DNA from: Cotesia glomerata | Taxonomy: Eukaryota > Arthropoda > Insecta > Hymenoptera > Braconidae | Length of the DNA: 64,000 nt | Assembly (NCBI RefSeq): GCF_020080835.1 | Contig: NC_058164.1 | Coordinates: 13,214,142-13,278,141 of the forward strand | Reading direction: 5' to 3' | In this document: piece by piece, positions 39,310 through 52,154 of the stretch | How the letters are laid out: every line of letters begins with the position of its first letter | Position numbering within the stretch: position 1 is the first letter of the stretch | Translations under genes and position numbers: made by a program | The notes under the pieces: generated by a model | What the model saw: the letters and a program-made list of their open reading frames with translations, nothing else | Database searches by the model: none | Told to the model about the DNA's origin: nothing

Positions 39310-39537
39310 GAGGCAAGAGGTCGCTCATCGCCGGCGTAGCGTCACGGTATAGTATAGGGCTCTCGTGCGTCGGGTACAGTGTTCGAGTCTCGCGTTCGAC
39401 GTAAAATTTTTAATAATTATTAATTATAATTACTCTTAAGGCGGGTGTGAGGTAAATTTAAGTGTTGTGTGTGACTAATGTATCTAACTTCATCATCCCC
39501 CTTGACCTATAAAACCGATCAATCAAAAAAAAAACTT
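39310..39537 (+). mobile_element. Probable tRNA-derived SINE
   Basis: An A-box-like TATAGTATAGGGC at about 39349 and a B-box-like GTTCGAGTCTC at 39381 are about 30 bp apart. A non-tRNA body follows, and an A tail of ten bases ends near 39537. The tRNA fold is poor, so the family and exact start are guesses. Confidence 0.4.
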
Positions 39538-40085
39538 CATAGTAAGAAAAATCCTAAAAAGCGAAAAAAATTACCAAAAATATAAAAAAAAGTAATACCT
39601 AAATGAAAAAAAAAAATTTTTTTTTATTTATTCAGTATTTTAAAAAATTCGTCCTAATGTCAATATTCATATTTAAAATTTTAAAAGTAAATTAAAAAAA
39701 TAAGCATTCATTCTTATAAATTTTTGCTTTATCATAAAAGTAGCTAAAAACGAAAAAAGGACTTAATTTGGATTCTTCCGTGAGAATTTGGTTTCTGAAT
39801 TGCTGCCTAGTTAGGTAGCCAAATTCGGACCAAATGAGGCTGAGATAGTCACCAGCAAGTGTGGTTTCCAAACCACCGCCTAAGTCGGAAGCCAAGTTCG
39901 GCCCAAACTCGCGACTGCGTTACTTCCGGAACGTGGGCCAACTTTGGCTTCCTGATTCGGCGCGAGCTTGGAACTTGGCATGCCAAATTCGGAACGAACC
40001 ACCGCCGAACTTAAATTTCTGGTCGGGCGGAAACAGGTTTCAGAATCTAGGTCTGAGTCCCGCGTCTTCGGGAATATTGTTTTTG

Positions 40086-41420
40086 AGTTATCGAACCGAC
40101 CATGGAGGGGGAAATTTTTTATAGTGTTCTACGAGATTGTTAATAACTTTGTAATAATTGAATATTTTTTGAAAAAATGATTTTTTAATAAATAATTTAA
40201 ATGGTCGATTTATGAAAAACACGATTATAAACAGTAAAAAATTTTTTGAGAAAAAAATTTTTGTTTTTAAATCATTATTTTACTAAGACAATAAAATGAC
40301 AAAAAAAAATTTTTCAAAAATATTCAACTTGTCCATTTGTTTATAACAAATTTTTAAACAATTAACTTTAAAAAATTTTTAGCCAAGGTACTATACACAA
40401 TATATTATTACAAAATCAGCCAAAATAAAAGATTTAAGAAAAAAATTTTTTTTCATATCATTAACCGGATATTTCAATTTTTGATAACTTTGAAAAATCA
40501 TTATAAACAAATAACAAAACTTTTACAACAGGATGTTATTTATTATTCATATAACAAGAGCTCCCTAGAGAAAAAAAATTTATAGACACATTTTTTAAAC
40601 TTATATAAGAGATTTTATGAAAATTCAAGTCTACGAAAAATTAGTTAATTAACAATTACATAACTTAGACAAAAAGTAAGCTAAAAAATTTTTTTTTGCG
40701 GGGCTATATTTCTTCAAGTGTCTAGATGACACTATAATTTATTCAGATTTTTAAATTAATATTGAATGTTATAAAAAAATTATTTTATGTTGCATACTTT
40801 GCTTGGCGGCGACGCCAAGGCACCGAAACGGCCGCGCGGAGCCCAATTTTCAACGTTACATTAAAATTATAAATAATGGAGCTACAACTCCGGGAGTCGA
40901 GACTTCTTTTACTAAAATTTTCTCCTCTTTTTGGATCTTTTTTCAAATTTCAGATATCTTTAATATTTTTGAAGTTATAGCTACAAAACGGAGACTTCCT
41001 TTTTTTCTCTTCGTTATTTGTTTATAACAAATGAAATTTTTAATGGCGGATAAATTAAAAAAAACACTACTTTCTCAGAATTAAATTCTGAACCCAATGC
41101 ACCATTCACCATATTTTTAAGAGCATTGTAAGTATTTTTTTCAGAAAATTCATTTCTCGAATCGACTGTGTCGGGTTGGATCGTATTCAAACGGATTGAA
41201 AAATGGTGAGTTCAGAAATCGTATTGAATCGTGTTAAAGCGGATAGGACTTCAATCCGACTTCGATTGCTGGGTTTATTTGCGAATCATTTTGTTCGGAT
41301 TGTAAGTCATCGCTAAATTCTGAATTTCAGTAATATTAATTAATCTGCGATAATTTAATTTTTGCAGATTTTATGGACTTTTTAAAATCTTCTAAGATAA
41401 TAAATTTTTCCATCATTTGA
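40086..41420. other. AT-rich region without a supported gene
   Basis: Homopolymer-rich sequence. No exon, RNA gene or clear repeat could be supported. Confidence 0.5.
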
Positions 41421-41424
41421 ATCT

Positions 41425-42330
41425 CAAATAAAAATCAAAATAACCTTAATATAACAAAAAATATGTAAATTAATTAGGAAAAAGAAAAAACAAAACAAAA
41501 AAAAAACAAAAAACAAAACAAAACAAAACATAACCGAAACATCAATACTAAATTAAGTCTCGATAAGTTTGGTCAGATAAAGTCGACAGTTTACGCATCA
41601 AAGCCGTTGTAACGTTCATTACAATTACTTTGACTGATTTGATGAATTAAAATTCATTAATTTTTAGCATCTATATCTATATTCTATAATTCTATAATTA
41701 TTATATTAATTATTCTATAATTTTTAGCATCTATCGTTTCTAAGTCAAAAAATATAGGTTCCGGATAAGTAATCACCAACATATCATATACTAAAACCTT
41801 CTTCAAAACCTATTTATCAGCGGAACTTGTCCGATCGGTGGAACATTTAATGTTTCAGTTAGCTCTATAAATTTTTCGAGTCAATCGTCTATGTCTTCTG
41901 GTAATTGCGGAAACAGGTTTTAGAATCCAGGTCTGAGTCCCGCATCTTCGGGAATATTTATAAGAAAAAACAAAAAAACAAAAAAAAAAAAAACAAAAAA
42001 CATACCAAAACAAAACAAAACATAACATAACTTTAAACATAACCGAAACATCAAAACTAAATTTAAATTGAGATCTTGAGGTTGATACTAGCAACAAATA
42101 ATCCGTGATAAGTTAGGTCAGACAAAGTCGACAGTTTACGCATCAAAGCCGTTGTAATGTTCGTTACGTTGTAACGTTCGAATGTCAAATAAAAATAAAA
42201 ATAAAAATAACCTTAGCATAATAAATAATACGTTAATTAATTGAAAAAAAAAACCAAAAACAAAACAAAACATTAAAACTAAATTGATGTTGATGTTTAT
42301 AACTAATAATACGTGAATTAATTGGCTGAG
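41425..42330. repeat. Locally repeated A/C-rich segment
   Basis: AACAAAACAAAACATAACC and GTCGACAGTTTACGCATCAA recur at about 41510-41600 and 42010-42150. A third partial copy at about 42240-42300 has only the A/C-rich part. The empty copy of duplicated segment A (41730-41962) lies between them. Retroposed or tandemly duplicated non-coding DNA. Confidence 0.6.
41730..41962. repeat. Duplicated segment A, empty copy
   Basis: The second copy of the host sequence at 37760-40085, lacking both insertions. It includes the intact TTAA at 41847 and the uninterrupted TTGCGGAAACAGG at 41905. Confidence 0.8.
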
Positions 42331-43586
42331 ATAATTGTCCTTTGCTTATTGCCACTTGTAATATCTTAAGATTTAAGATTTCGCTGGGTAATAACTCAAT
42401 TATAACATAAAACAAGGTCTCTAGCTAAACATTTAATTAGCTATCATTTGATCTTTGCGATAGAGTCTTTTGCTGCCCCGTCGTGGTGTATCTAATTTAT
42501 CTGGATTGGATAACTGATACGTCATTTTGCCGTTATGTTTTTCTTCGAGTATTAACATGTGTTCAATAAGCCGAAATGTACCCGACAATGATTTCCGAAT
42601 GAGTTTCTTGCTGTTCCGTTGTGATGCATTCATTTTATTCAGACTGTATATCTGATGTCATTTTATCGTAATGTTTTTCTTAAACACTGAGAAACATTTT
42701 TGTTAAATAGTAATAAAATTTTCTTAGTATTTAATAAAACACGTATTTGTCCTAGACGCTAATAAAAAATTTATTAAATAGCAATAAATTTGTTATTAGT
42801 CAGTGTCAAATTTTATTAGTATTTAATAACGTGTTTATTTATATTAAGAATGGGCCTTACTAGAAAGTAGGATAAAATTTTGGGAGTTGAAAAATTTGGC
42901 CACAAATACATTTACTATCGTAAAGTGATAGTGCGATAAAGAAAGAGTTTGCTAGCTTCTGGATATTCTTTTAAATAAAACTTTTTCAAAGCTCCCTAAG
43001 TAAAAAAAAATATTAAAAAAAGTTATAAATAGATTTAATGAACAAAATAAATGATGAATACATAAATTTAATGAATTAAAAAAAAAAAAAAAAAATAAAA
43101 CAATAACTTTGACTAACTTCACATTCCCACGTACTTTTATTTTAAAGTGTATATAATACGCATTTCATTAATTATTGTGGGAAATAATTCAGTTCACTCG
43201 GTTATCAATCATGTCGAATTCAATAAAGAATTTAAAAAAAATTTAACCAGTTAAGAAATAACTTGCGATTGTTTAAACCATTTAGGTTTAAACAATATGG
43301 CACGGGGTTACCACCATTTATTTGTGTACATGTATTTATATCATCAATAGAACATTTTAAGAGAATTGGATAAAAAAAAATTAAGGGGAAATAGGGGGGA
43401 GTTTTCGGTACTCACACCCCGATTCCTCCTAGACTAAATTGAATTCTTGAATTTTTAAAACTACTCAAACTTAATTCTTATTCTAATCGTGGTCGTTTAT
43501 CAATATAGTAGATTTCGATGCAGACAGTTATCCTTTGTTCTCTACATTTTTTCAAATCTAGTTTTATTGTTTGAATAGGTTTTTTT
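42331..43586. other. AT-rich region, no supported gene
   Basis: There are inverted pieces with CACTGAGAAAC and GTCAGTG near 42690-42825 that resemble the TA-flanked MITEs further right. Otherwise nothing. Confidence 0.45.
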
Positions 43587-44187
43587 AACTTCCCGCTAAG
43601 AAAATCAAACAGTAGATTTTGAGAAATCTCAAAAAAACCACGAAAAAATTTTTTTCAAATGTGGTTTTTTTTAAATAACTTTTAAACGGCTTTATCGATC
43701 AATTCCAAAAACTGTTCAGCTTTTGACATCAAAAAACCACGTTGATCGCCGCCAAGCCCGTCAAAATCGGTTGATTCGTTTGAGAGATATCGTGAACGAA
43801 AGAAAACAGAAAAAGTGTTTTTTCGGAATCACTCCGAAATTCCTAGTTCGATCAGTTTAAACTTGAAGATTCTTTGTCAGGCTTAAAAAACTGCGTCGAA
43901 TGTGGCCAATCGCCTGAAAATCGGTTTATTTATTCGAAAGTTATTGCGGTTTGAAAATTCAAAAAATATTTCCATGAAACTTCTATCATGATAGACATGA
44001 TAGAAGCTCGAAGAGCTCCAAAGCATAGAAAAGCTATCTCTTTGAGCTCGGAGAGCTCAAAATAACACACAAATTGTACTTTTGAGCTCGAAGAGCGCAA
44101 AAACTTCATAAGTGCAATTTTAAGCGCCTCGGTATAGAATTAGTGGGAAATTGCAGGGAAGGCCTTCAGAGTCAACCGTTTTTCTAA
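43587..44187 (+). repeat. AACTTCCCGC-family repeat, copy iv (no microsatellite)
   Basis: It begins AACTTCCCGCTAAGAAAATC after a T run, then jumps directly to the internal GATTTTGAGAAATCTC part, so the (GT)n region is deleted. It ends GTCAACCGTTTTTCTAA before another T run. GAGCTCGAAGAGC motifs recur inside, as in the other copies. Confidence 0.85.
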
Positions 44188-44431
44188 CTTTTTTTTTTAA
44201 ATGAAACATTTAAAAATTTTCCGTAAAATTTTATAAAATATTGCAGAAATTAGTTGATTTAATATCCAGAACCTACGATTGCAGCTTTATACTTCTCTTC
44301 TAGAAAAAGAAGATTTTTGAAAAAATGTTCTGCTACGTAATAGATTTTTTTATTATTTATCTCGTAGCAAATCTATTTTTTCGAAAAAAAAAAAACACAA
44401 AACTAAAATAGCTTTATAACTCATTTAATCA

Positions 44432-44605
44432 TGAGTGCAACAAGGATAGTACCGTTTCTGGCAGTGAGTGCGAGGCGAAAAAAAGGGGATTTGCTGTTAA
44501 TAAGTAATAGAGACAATTTTAAGACGTGGTCCCCCTCTTTTTTTTTCTTTGCCTTCAATGAGAGAAAAACGGTACGATCCTTAACGCACTTACAACAAGA
44601 AAGCT
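44432..44605. repeat. Imperfect foldback of about 170 bp
   Basis: GTGCAACAAGGATAGTACCG at the left is complementary to CGGTACGATCCTTAACGCAC at the right, with further pairing through GCGAGGCGAAAAAAAGGGG and its partner. Probably a MITE. Confidence 0.55.
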
Positions 44606-45179
44606 GTAGCAGTCTTATATTATAGTCTAGTGAACAAGTGTCTTTTTGGTCAAATTTTTTCAGCAGTCTCTGAAAAATATGATTACGAGATATGAGTAAG
44701 GTGTAATTCGATTCGGAATGACATGTAGATGATTTTTGAAAAAAATAAAATTATACTTGCAAAAGTTACAAATTTATTACCAATTAACTAAGAAAAATAA
44801 GGTTTATTTTTTTGCAAATATCTCAAAATCTAATTAAGATTTTTCAAACTTAGATAGAGGAATAAATTCCCTAAAAAAAGTCCTCATTCTCGAGACTGCA
44901 GGACCAATATTTATAATTTTCACCAAAAGATGAAAATACGACCGAAAACGGGTGCTCTGGCTTGTGTAAGCCACACACGCCTACTTTGGACACTTTATTA
45001 ATAAAAATTATTTTAACATATTAAATATAAAATTTAAGAAATGAAAAAATTTAGGAACTTACTAAAAAATTTTTCACCGTGCATAATACAATTTTACGAT
45101 TTGATTTTGAGAGATGTATTCCTGTCAATTTAACAGTTTTTTTTTTTTTTTTTTATAAATTTAGGCTCATGTCGGACAA

Positions 45180-45268
45180 GTGTACGCAGTAGGTTAGAGT
45201 GCGCAAATCCATTCATTTGAATCCCAAATAGATGGTATTGCGCACTTCTTACCCACTGCGCACATTTA
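45180..45268. repeat. Hairpin, arms of about 27 bp
   Basis: GTGTACGCAGTAGGTTAGAG plus TGCGCAA pairs with TTGCGCACTTCTTACCCACT plus GCGCAC, with a loop of about 35 bp. The surrounding 44640-45314 has no supported gene. Confidence 0.6.
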
Positions 45269-45483
45269 CCCAACATAACTCTAAATTATTTAAACCTGAT
45301 ATGTTAAAATTTTTAACTTCCCGCTAAAAATCTCAGATTTTCAAAAATCGGGAAGTTATTGTTTTTACCCCGTTTTACAAAAATCGAGTTTTCATCAGAT
45401 CTCGATGTTTGAAGGTCACAGGAAGCTTGCCTGACTATCCCCGCGAGGTTGTCACTATGTCTGTATGTATGTGTGTGTTTGTG

Positions 45484-46007
<524 letters not shown>

Positions 46008-46743
46008 GTATGTGAATCGCTTATAACTTTTGAACGGTTGAACCGATTTCATCGCGGTTGGTGGCATTCGAAAGGGCTTCGCCAAACTTAGATTTCCTGA
46101 GAATTTGAACCGATTCGGACCGATAGATTTAAAGAAATCTTGAAAAATCTCAAAAAAAATTAAAAAAAAATCAATTTTGAAAGTGGTTTTTTTGGAATAT
46201 CTTTTAAACGGCTCTATCGATCAACTTCAAAAATTATCCGCCCTTAAGCTTGAAAAACCACGCCGAACGCCGCCAATCCGGTCAAAATCGGTTGATTCGT
46301 TCGAGAGATATCGTGAACGGAAGAAAACCGAAAAAAGTGTTTTTTCGGGATTACTCCGAAATTTTTGGTTTGATCAATGAAAACTTGAAAATAACATATG
46401 AGGATAATAAAACTGCGTCGAATGCCGCCAACCGCGTGAAAATCGGTTCATTCATTCAAAAGTTATTGCGATTTGAAAATCAAAAAAATAGTGTTTTATC
46501 AAACTTCTATCAATCTTTTGAGCTCGAAGAGCTGAAAAGCATTCAAAAGCTATTTTTTTGAGCTCGGAGAGCTCAAAATAATACACAAATTGTATTTAAG
46601 AGCTCGAAGAGCTCTAAAACGTCATAAGTGCAATTTCAAGCGTTTAGGTATAGAATTGGCGGGAAGTTGCAGGGATGGCCTTCAGGGTCAACCGTTTTCC
46701 TAATTTTTTTATACTTGTAAATTTGATGGACATTCACGTGAAA

Positions 46744-46886
46744 AAGTAAAAAAATTCCTATAAAAATCATGTTTTAAAAGACGTGTATAGAATCTATATA
46801 GGATCTCATAAATTTATTAGATTCTATACGTGTGTCTGTCCATGCATGTTTTATGAGAATCTTATCTTTTTTCTATAGGGATTCTC
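46744..46886. repeat. Short foldback element
   Basis: TTCCTATAAAAATCATGTTT and ACGTGTATAGAATCT at the left are complementary to AGATTCTATACGTGT and a segment ending in CTATAGGGA at the right. A MITE of about 140 bp. Confidence 0.55.
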
Positions 46887-47120
46887 TTCGTAACTATGAC
46901 ATTATTTAAAAATATAAATCTTAAATTATTTTTCTTGAAAATTTAACAGTTTTTGATTATAATTATGACATATATTACTAAAAAATATAATTTTTACATT
47001 GCTATTTCCGTAATTTTATCGCACAATTTTTTTCTATGAATAATTTTGAGTCATGTGGCAACAAATGATAGGAGAATAATGTATCAAATATAGTTTATTT
47101 ATTATAAACATCGTAACAAT

Positions 47121-47391
47121 TTACAAGAAGCAAAATTTGTATTGACGTTTGAAGCCGTATTCTATTTGATTTCTAGTAGATATATCCAATAAGTTAAAGT
47201 TTACTATGTTAAGACAACCCCGCTGTAACAGGTACGGTACCGTCATATATTGACGTTTAAATGACGTCCAGTTAATGTTGGCAAAGAATGGATGATTCAT
47301 AATGAACGAATCTGTTATAATTGACTCAGCATTCGTCATTAATAATCTGGTTAACAGATCCTTCGCTAGTTCCGGTAAATTCAGCGGTAAG
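47121..47391 (-). pseudogene. Orphan 3'-terminal exon of a Ser/Thr kinase (AGC-like C-lobe)
   Basis: After an acceptor (GTAATTCAG, minus strand) the frame reads LPLNLPELAKDLLTRLLM, then IMNHPFFANINW, then KRQYMTVPYLLQ. AKDLLTRLL is the kinase C-lobe helix, and HPFF..I.W followed by a Pro-containing tail is typical of AGC kinases such as MAST, greatwall or S6K. The RLG-type turn between them is lost. Stop at 47121-47123; AATAAA (minus strand, 47095-47100) follows about 20 bases later, as expected for a real last exon. No upstream exons were found on the minus strand before the zinc-finger gene, so it is a gene fragment or its partners are diverged. The subfamily is uncertain. Confidence 0.5.
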
Positions 47392-47402
47392 CTGAATTAC
47401 GT

Positions 47403-48364
47403 CGGTAAGAAAATACGTCCATGCAAAAAAAAGAAAATTCCTAAATAATGCCGTATGTGAAATGAGCGAGTTAAAAACTTGGAATTATTAAAATATCGCT
47501 AGCTTTAAAACAGTCGAATTAAAAACAAAGAACTATTTAAATTATTACAAATTAAAATGTAAACAGTTGAAAAAAAGAAATATTTAAAAAAATGAAATTA
47601 AATAATTAGAGAATAATAAATTTAGCCGATTAAAAACTTCGCCACGTGAATTTAGCCAATTGTAAACTTGGAAATTAATAAAATTAGCCGATTATAAACT
47701 TGGAAATTAATAAAATTAGCCGATTCTCAAACTAGGAAATTAATAAAATTAGCCGATTATAAACTTGGAAATTAATGAAATTAGCCATTTGTAAACCTCA
47801 GGATGCTAAAAACTAGCCGTTTTTAAACCTTGCGATCATAAAAGTTATTTTAACGCCTATTTAATTTTTAATAATAATAAATAATAATAGGCTTATTTTA
47901 TATATTATGAGGTTTATCAACGACAACTTCTATGATCGCAAGGTTTAAAAACGGCTAGTTTTTAGCATCCTGAGGTTTACAAATGGCTAATTTCATTAAT
48001 TTCCAAGTTTAAAATCGGCTAATATTATTAATTTCTTAGTTTTAGAATCGGCTAATTTTATTAATTTCCAAGTTTATGATCGGCTAATTTTATTAATTTC
48101 CAAGTTTAGAATTGGCTAAATTCACGTGGTGAAGTTTTTAATCGGCTAAATTTATTATTCTCCAATTATTTAATTTCATTTTTTTAAATATTTCTTTTTT
48201 TCAACTGTTTACATTTTAATTTGTAATAATTTAAATAGTTCTTTGTTTTTAATTCGACTGTTTTAAAGTTAGCGATATTTTAATAATTCCAAGTTTTTAA
48301 CTCGCTCATTTCACAAACGACATTATTTATGAATTTTCTTTTTTTTGCATGGACGTATTTTCTT
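47403..48364. repeat. Long foldback, arms of about 450 bp
   Basis: The left arm starts AAGAAAATACGTCCATGC and the right arm ends GCATGGACGTATTTTCTT. Each arm contains four to five copies of a 30-31-bp unit (AAACTTGGAAATTAATAAAA, TTAGCCGATT). The centre is AT-rich near 47870-47910. A transcript across it would fold into long double-stranded RNA. The left end lies 11 bp from the orphan kinase exon. Confidence 0.85.
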
Positions 48365-48592
48365 TTGTCATATTTTATTATAAGCATAAATTATTTTTGA
48401 AATTATTTATATTTTTCTGATTTTAGTGATATCGTTTTTTACGTTTCGATAAATTTACAAACGGCTAAATTTACAGATTTCAAAGATTAGAGTTTAGAAA
48501 CGGCCAAATTTAGAAGTGACGAAAAAACTGTAAACATAAAAACCTACCCGAATTAATGCACGCGATTGTACTAAATAGATACTCTTTATCGG

Positions 48593-48850
48593 TACACTGA
48601 CAAAAGTATTTGTTTATATATAAAAATATTTGTTAATATTTAACAAATCATTTATTAGAGGCCACTTTTTAGTCCTTAATAAATATTTTTTAGTACTTAA
48701 AAAGATTTATTAATATTTAATAAATGAATATCAGATTTATTAAACACAAACAAATTATTCTAAATACTAAGAAATATTTGTTTAATACTAAAAAGTGGTC
48801 TCTAATAAATGATTTGTTAACTATTAACAAATATTTTTTGGTACAAATAA
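48593..48850. repeat. TA-associated inverted-repeat element
   Basis: AATATTTGTTAATATTTAAC followed by AAATCATTTATTAGAG at the left is complementary to CTCTAATAAATGATTTG at the right. The left tip TACACTGACAAAAG resembles tips of other small elements here. Confidence 0.6.
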
Positions 48851-49181
48851 ATCCTTCTATCAATGTATTTAAACACGAGTTAGAAATATTTAACAACAAT
48901 CAATGATTAATTATTTCAAATGCAATAACTTTTTTTATCAGTTACATAAAATAAAAATAGGTGGATCAATATTTTAAACAATGGATGTAAAAGTATCAAA
49001 TAAAAAATTAATTAAAATCTATCCTGTATGATAATATTTGTCTATGATTTAAGTAATTACTAAATTTCCCAAAGTTAATTGTAAAATAAAAGAAAAAAAC
49101 AGTCTACTAATAATCAAAAAAATAGCGCATGATAATTCCATCCTAAAAATCTTCGATCATAGTATCTTGAATCTATCGAAA

Positions 49182-51438
49182 TTAAAATAGTCCAAAAAAA
49201 CGTTGTCCGTTTTCCTTTTCTTTTTCTCGACTCTTGTTCCCATTCAGGTTGATATTTTCATCGTTCTCATGATTCACTCCCACAATTCTCTTTAAACTTC
49301 TGTTGCTCTTTATCGTTGATTTCCGTTGGCAAACGCTCGAAGAAACACCGTCAGTTTCCCACTGTCTTAAAATCCGTTTCTTTGGTGGCAAAAAATCCAA
49401 GCTGGCACCGTCAGTTTGTATAGGTGAAAACCAGATATTTGAATCACCTTCTTGCTTCACCGACTGGATCTTAAATTCGCTGCAGTAGTTGTTGTCAATT
49501 TTATCTTTCCGGATTATTTCTTGAGCTTCTTTCTGGACTACTTGCTCTAGTATATCTTCGTGATCAACTTTTGAGATCGTTAGGCTCTTAGTAAATTCAG
49601 AGTCGTCAGAATAATCCACCAATTTATTATAATGATTGTCATTATCAATAATGTAAGACGCGAAAAGAAGACTGGTGATACCTGAGGATTGACAATCACT
49701 AGCAAAACCCGGAGAAAAATCAATTTTCTCTGGAATTTTCATTTCTATTTGGTGGTGGCTATCTACCGGTGCCAGTCGATAATTTTCTGGGGACTGATAA
49801 TTACTATCACTACGCAATTGAGGAGATTTCAGTCGATAGTCGAGCGGTAACTCATCAAGATCATCAGCCAGTGATCCAGTCTTATTGAACTGATGGAGCT
49901 CTAGCAAGTGTTTGCTTTCTAGTTTCTCTTTTATCCGATGCGACCGGCGTTTACTGCCAAATGATGAACATTGAGAGCCGAGAATCTGGTACTTTTGCTT
50001 GGATGTAAAGTATCTCGCGCGCAAGCTCGGGTGGAAGTCCTCTATGTGATAGTACCAGTCTCCTTTGGTGCGAAATATTTTTCCTGAAATTTAGTCACTA
50101 TGTTAGAGGTTTTCGAATTTATTTTAGTAATTAATTAATTTTTAATATTCATTTGCTAGAAATTATTTTTAGAAATGTAATGCTGAAATTTAAACGTCTG
50201 ATCACTTGTTGTTTTTTTTTTTAATTATTGCCAAAAAAATATTTTTAAAAAATTAATCAATGTCGACATAATTTAATTTTAGAAACAATTAAAAAAAAAG
50301 GATTCATAGTTTTTTATAGTTTCTACACGTGGATTTTTTTTTAGTTTCTTTTTTTTTAGTATTAATTTTTTTAATTTTGTAAACAATAATTTTCTTGTTA
50401 AAAAAAAGTCAATAACGTTGAAATTTTGAGACATCTAACAATTTTCAAAATTGTATGAATAAATGAATAATTGCAAACAATATGGGAGTGAAATAGAAAA
50501 AAAAATATGAATAGAATCATTGTTATTATTATTCTTAACGCTCATGTACTTTTTAAATCAAATTTAATAACTATTGAGTGTTTGATGATATTTTTAAAAA
50601 CATACAACTATCAATTTCAGTATCACATAATAGTGCTCAAAATTTTAACATAATACCAATCCAAAAGTGAATAACTTGAAAATGAGTTGAAAAACGCTAA
50701 TAAAATAAAAAAAAATTGATTACCGCAACACTGTTTGTCAATTTTTTTACAGTGAATTGTAGTGTAATGTCGCTGGACACTGAAATTGAGGTAGCTTTTG
50801 TAGAAACATTCGCTACACTGATATACTCGCTTTTGTCCGTTAGGTTTCCTTCTTCTTTTGTTACTGTAAGACCATCAAGACGCATTAGTACACAAAAATT
50901 AAAATTGTAAATTCATTAATGACATAACCAAAGAACTATTAAAAATCGAAAATTAAATACAGAAGAGTGCCATATAAAAACTAAAACACTCACAAATTTT
51001 CCATTTATAGTGTAAAAATAATTATAATAAAAACATAATTAAAATTTTCACTAAAAATACCTGAATTTTTAATTTTAAGTCATTTGACAACTGTTTCGTT
51101 TTTTGATATTTTAGCACACCGTAATATAAACATTTTTAAAACGCGACTTTCTTATTTTTTTTTCTTATTAAAAACAAAATTACTTTACAAAATCCTACAG
51201 AAAAAATTTCAAAGTTTTATAGCTATAATTTTCTTAAAAAAATAAAAAAATAAACAGTATTTTTCTCGAAATTTTTCTTTAAGTCAACTTTTCACAGTAA
51301 TCTTTTCTTAGTCTAATGAAATATAGTTCTGATGTAGAATCATGATAAAATAATAGTTAAAATAAGTACTTACATCGTAGGAACAACAATATCTTCAGAA
51401 CCAGCTGAATACTTGACAACAGATTGATTACCCTCCAT
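49182..51438 (-). CDS. C2H2 zinc-finger protein, tandem copy 1 (368 aa, 3 exons)
   Basis: Exons on the minus strand: 51438-51374, 50863-50724, 50083-49182. The joined frame is open and all introns are GT-AG with matching phases (2 and 1). Exon 1 starts MEGNQSVVKYSAGSEDIVVP. Exon 2 encodes a basic stretch and a finger, CSECFYKSYLNFSVQRHYTTIH cut as C-x2-C-x12-H-x4-H. It ends KQCC with the codon for G split by intron 2. Exon 3 completes a second finger, GKIFRTKGDWYYHIEDFH, whose two Cys are adjacent (CCG) instead of two residues apart. The rest is an acidic, Ser-rich tail with a KKRILR-type basic patch. Probably a nuclear DNA-binding protein. Family name unknown. TACTAAT, 20 bases before the exon 2 acceptor, supports the model. 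Confidence 0.7.
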
Positions 51439-52154
51439 TGCAATTTATTATTAAAAAAAAATTAACGTGGATTAAAATAAAACGTCATCCGTTCGACACA
51501 AAACTCTTACGCTCACTGTGATTAACTTGGTTTCGTTAAGCTAGTATAACTATATGTATGTTTGGATGAAAGATCCAATAAAGGTCTTAGTTTTTGTAAA
51601 TACTGGAATTTAATGTGCGCGCGCAAGTCTGCATTTTTTTTCAAAATCTGAATGTTTCTTATAGCATTTACGAAAAAAAAAAAAAAATTAGTAACTCGAA
51701 CTTGCTTCAGCTTAATAAAAATTTAATTTTAGTCTTTAAATATAAATAATAATAATAATAATTAATAATGAATTTTTGATTATTTTTAAGTTTTTTTTAA
51801 TAGAAAAATCTAGTACATCAATTTTAAATAATATAAAATAATTAGTATGTATTAAATGGATCATTTTTATTCGTATGTAAATACGAGTTAGGAATATTTT
51901 ACACCAATGACAATCAATAATTAATTATTTTAAACGCAATAACTTTCTTATCAGTTTGCGAAAAATAAAAATAGGTGGATCAATACAATGGATGTAAAAG
52001 TATCAAATAAAAAATTAATTAAAATCTATCCTATATGATAATATTTTTCTATGATTTAAGTAATTAATAAATTTCCCAAAGTTAATTGTAAAATAAAAGA
52101 AAAAAAAAAGTCTGCTAATAATAAAAATAATAGATAAAAAATGATAATTCCATC

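Larger units (their letters stand above)
38391..40028. mobile_element. Terminal-inverted-repeat element of about 1.64 kb
   Basis: The left end CCCGACTAGAAATTT and the right end AAATTTCTGGTCGGG are inverted repeats. The empty copy at 41908 reads GGTAATTGCGGAAACAGG, so the insertion lies inside TTGCGGAAAC with a short duplication (CG or GCG). The interior has tandem repeats, a SINE-like insertion and many GTTCGGC-like motifs, but no transposase. The superfamily is not clear. Confidence 0.7.
37760..40085. repeat. Duplicated segment A, carrying two insertions
   Basis: Its host sequence (ATCGTTTCTAAGTCAAAAAA, CTTGTCCGATCGGTGGAA, GTCTTCTGGTAATTGCG, GGTCTGAGTCCCGC) is present again at 41730-41962. 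There the two elements annotated at 37875-38332 and 38391-40028 are missing. The second copy is therefore a paralogous empty site for both. Confidence 0.8.

Noticed and set aside
43145..43255. TATATAATA followed by TCAGT and an ATG
   Set aside because: The spacing is too long for a good TATA-initiator pair and the frame stops after about 11 codons.
50697..50885. A 62-codon frame starting MRLDGLTVTKEE
   Set aside because: The true coding frame of this exon is another one, entered from an acceptor at 50863, which shows the zinc finger; the homologous frame in copy 2 (53719-53904) is rejected for the same reason.
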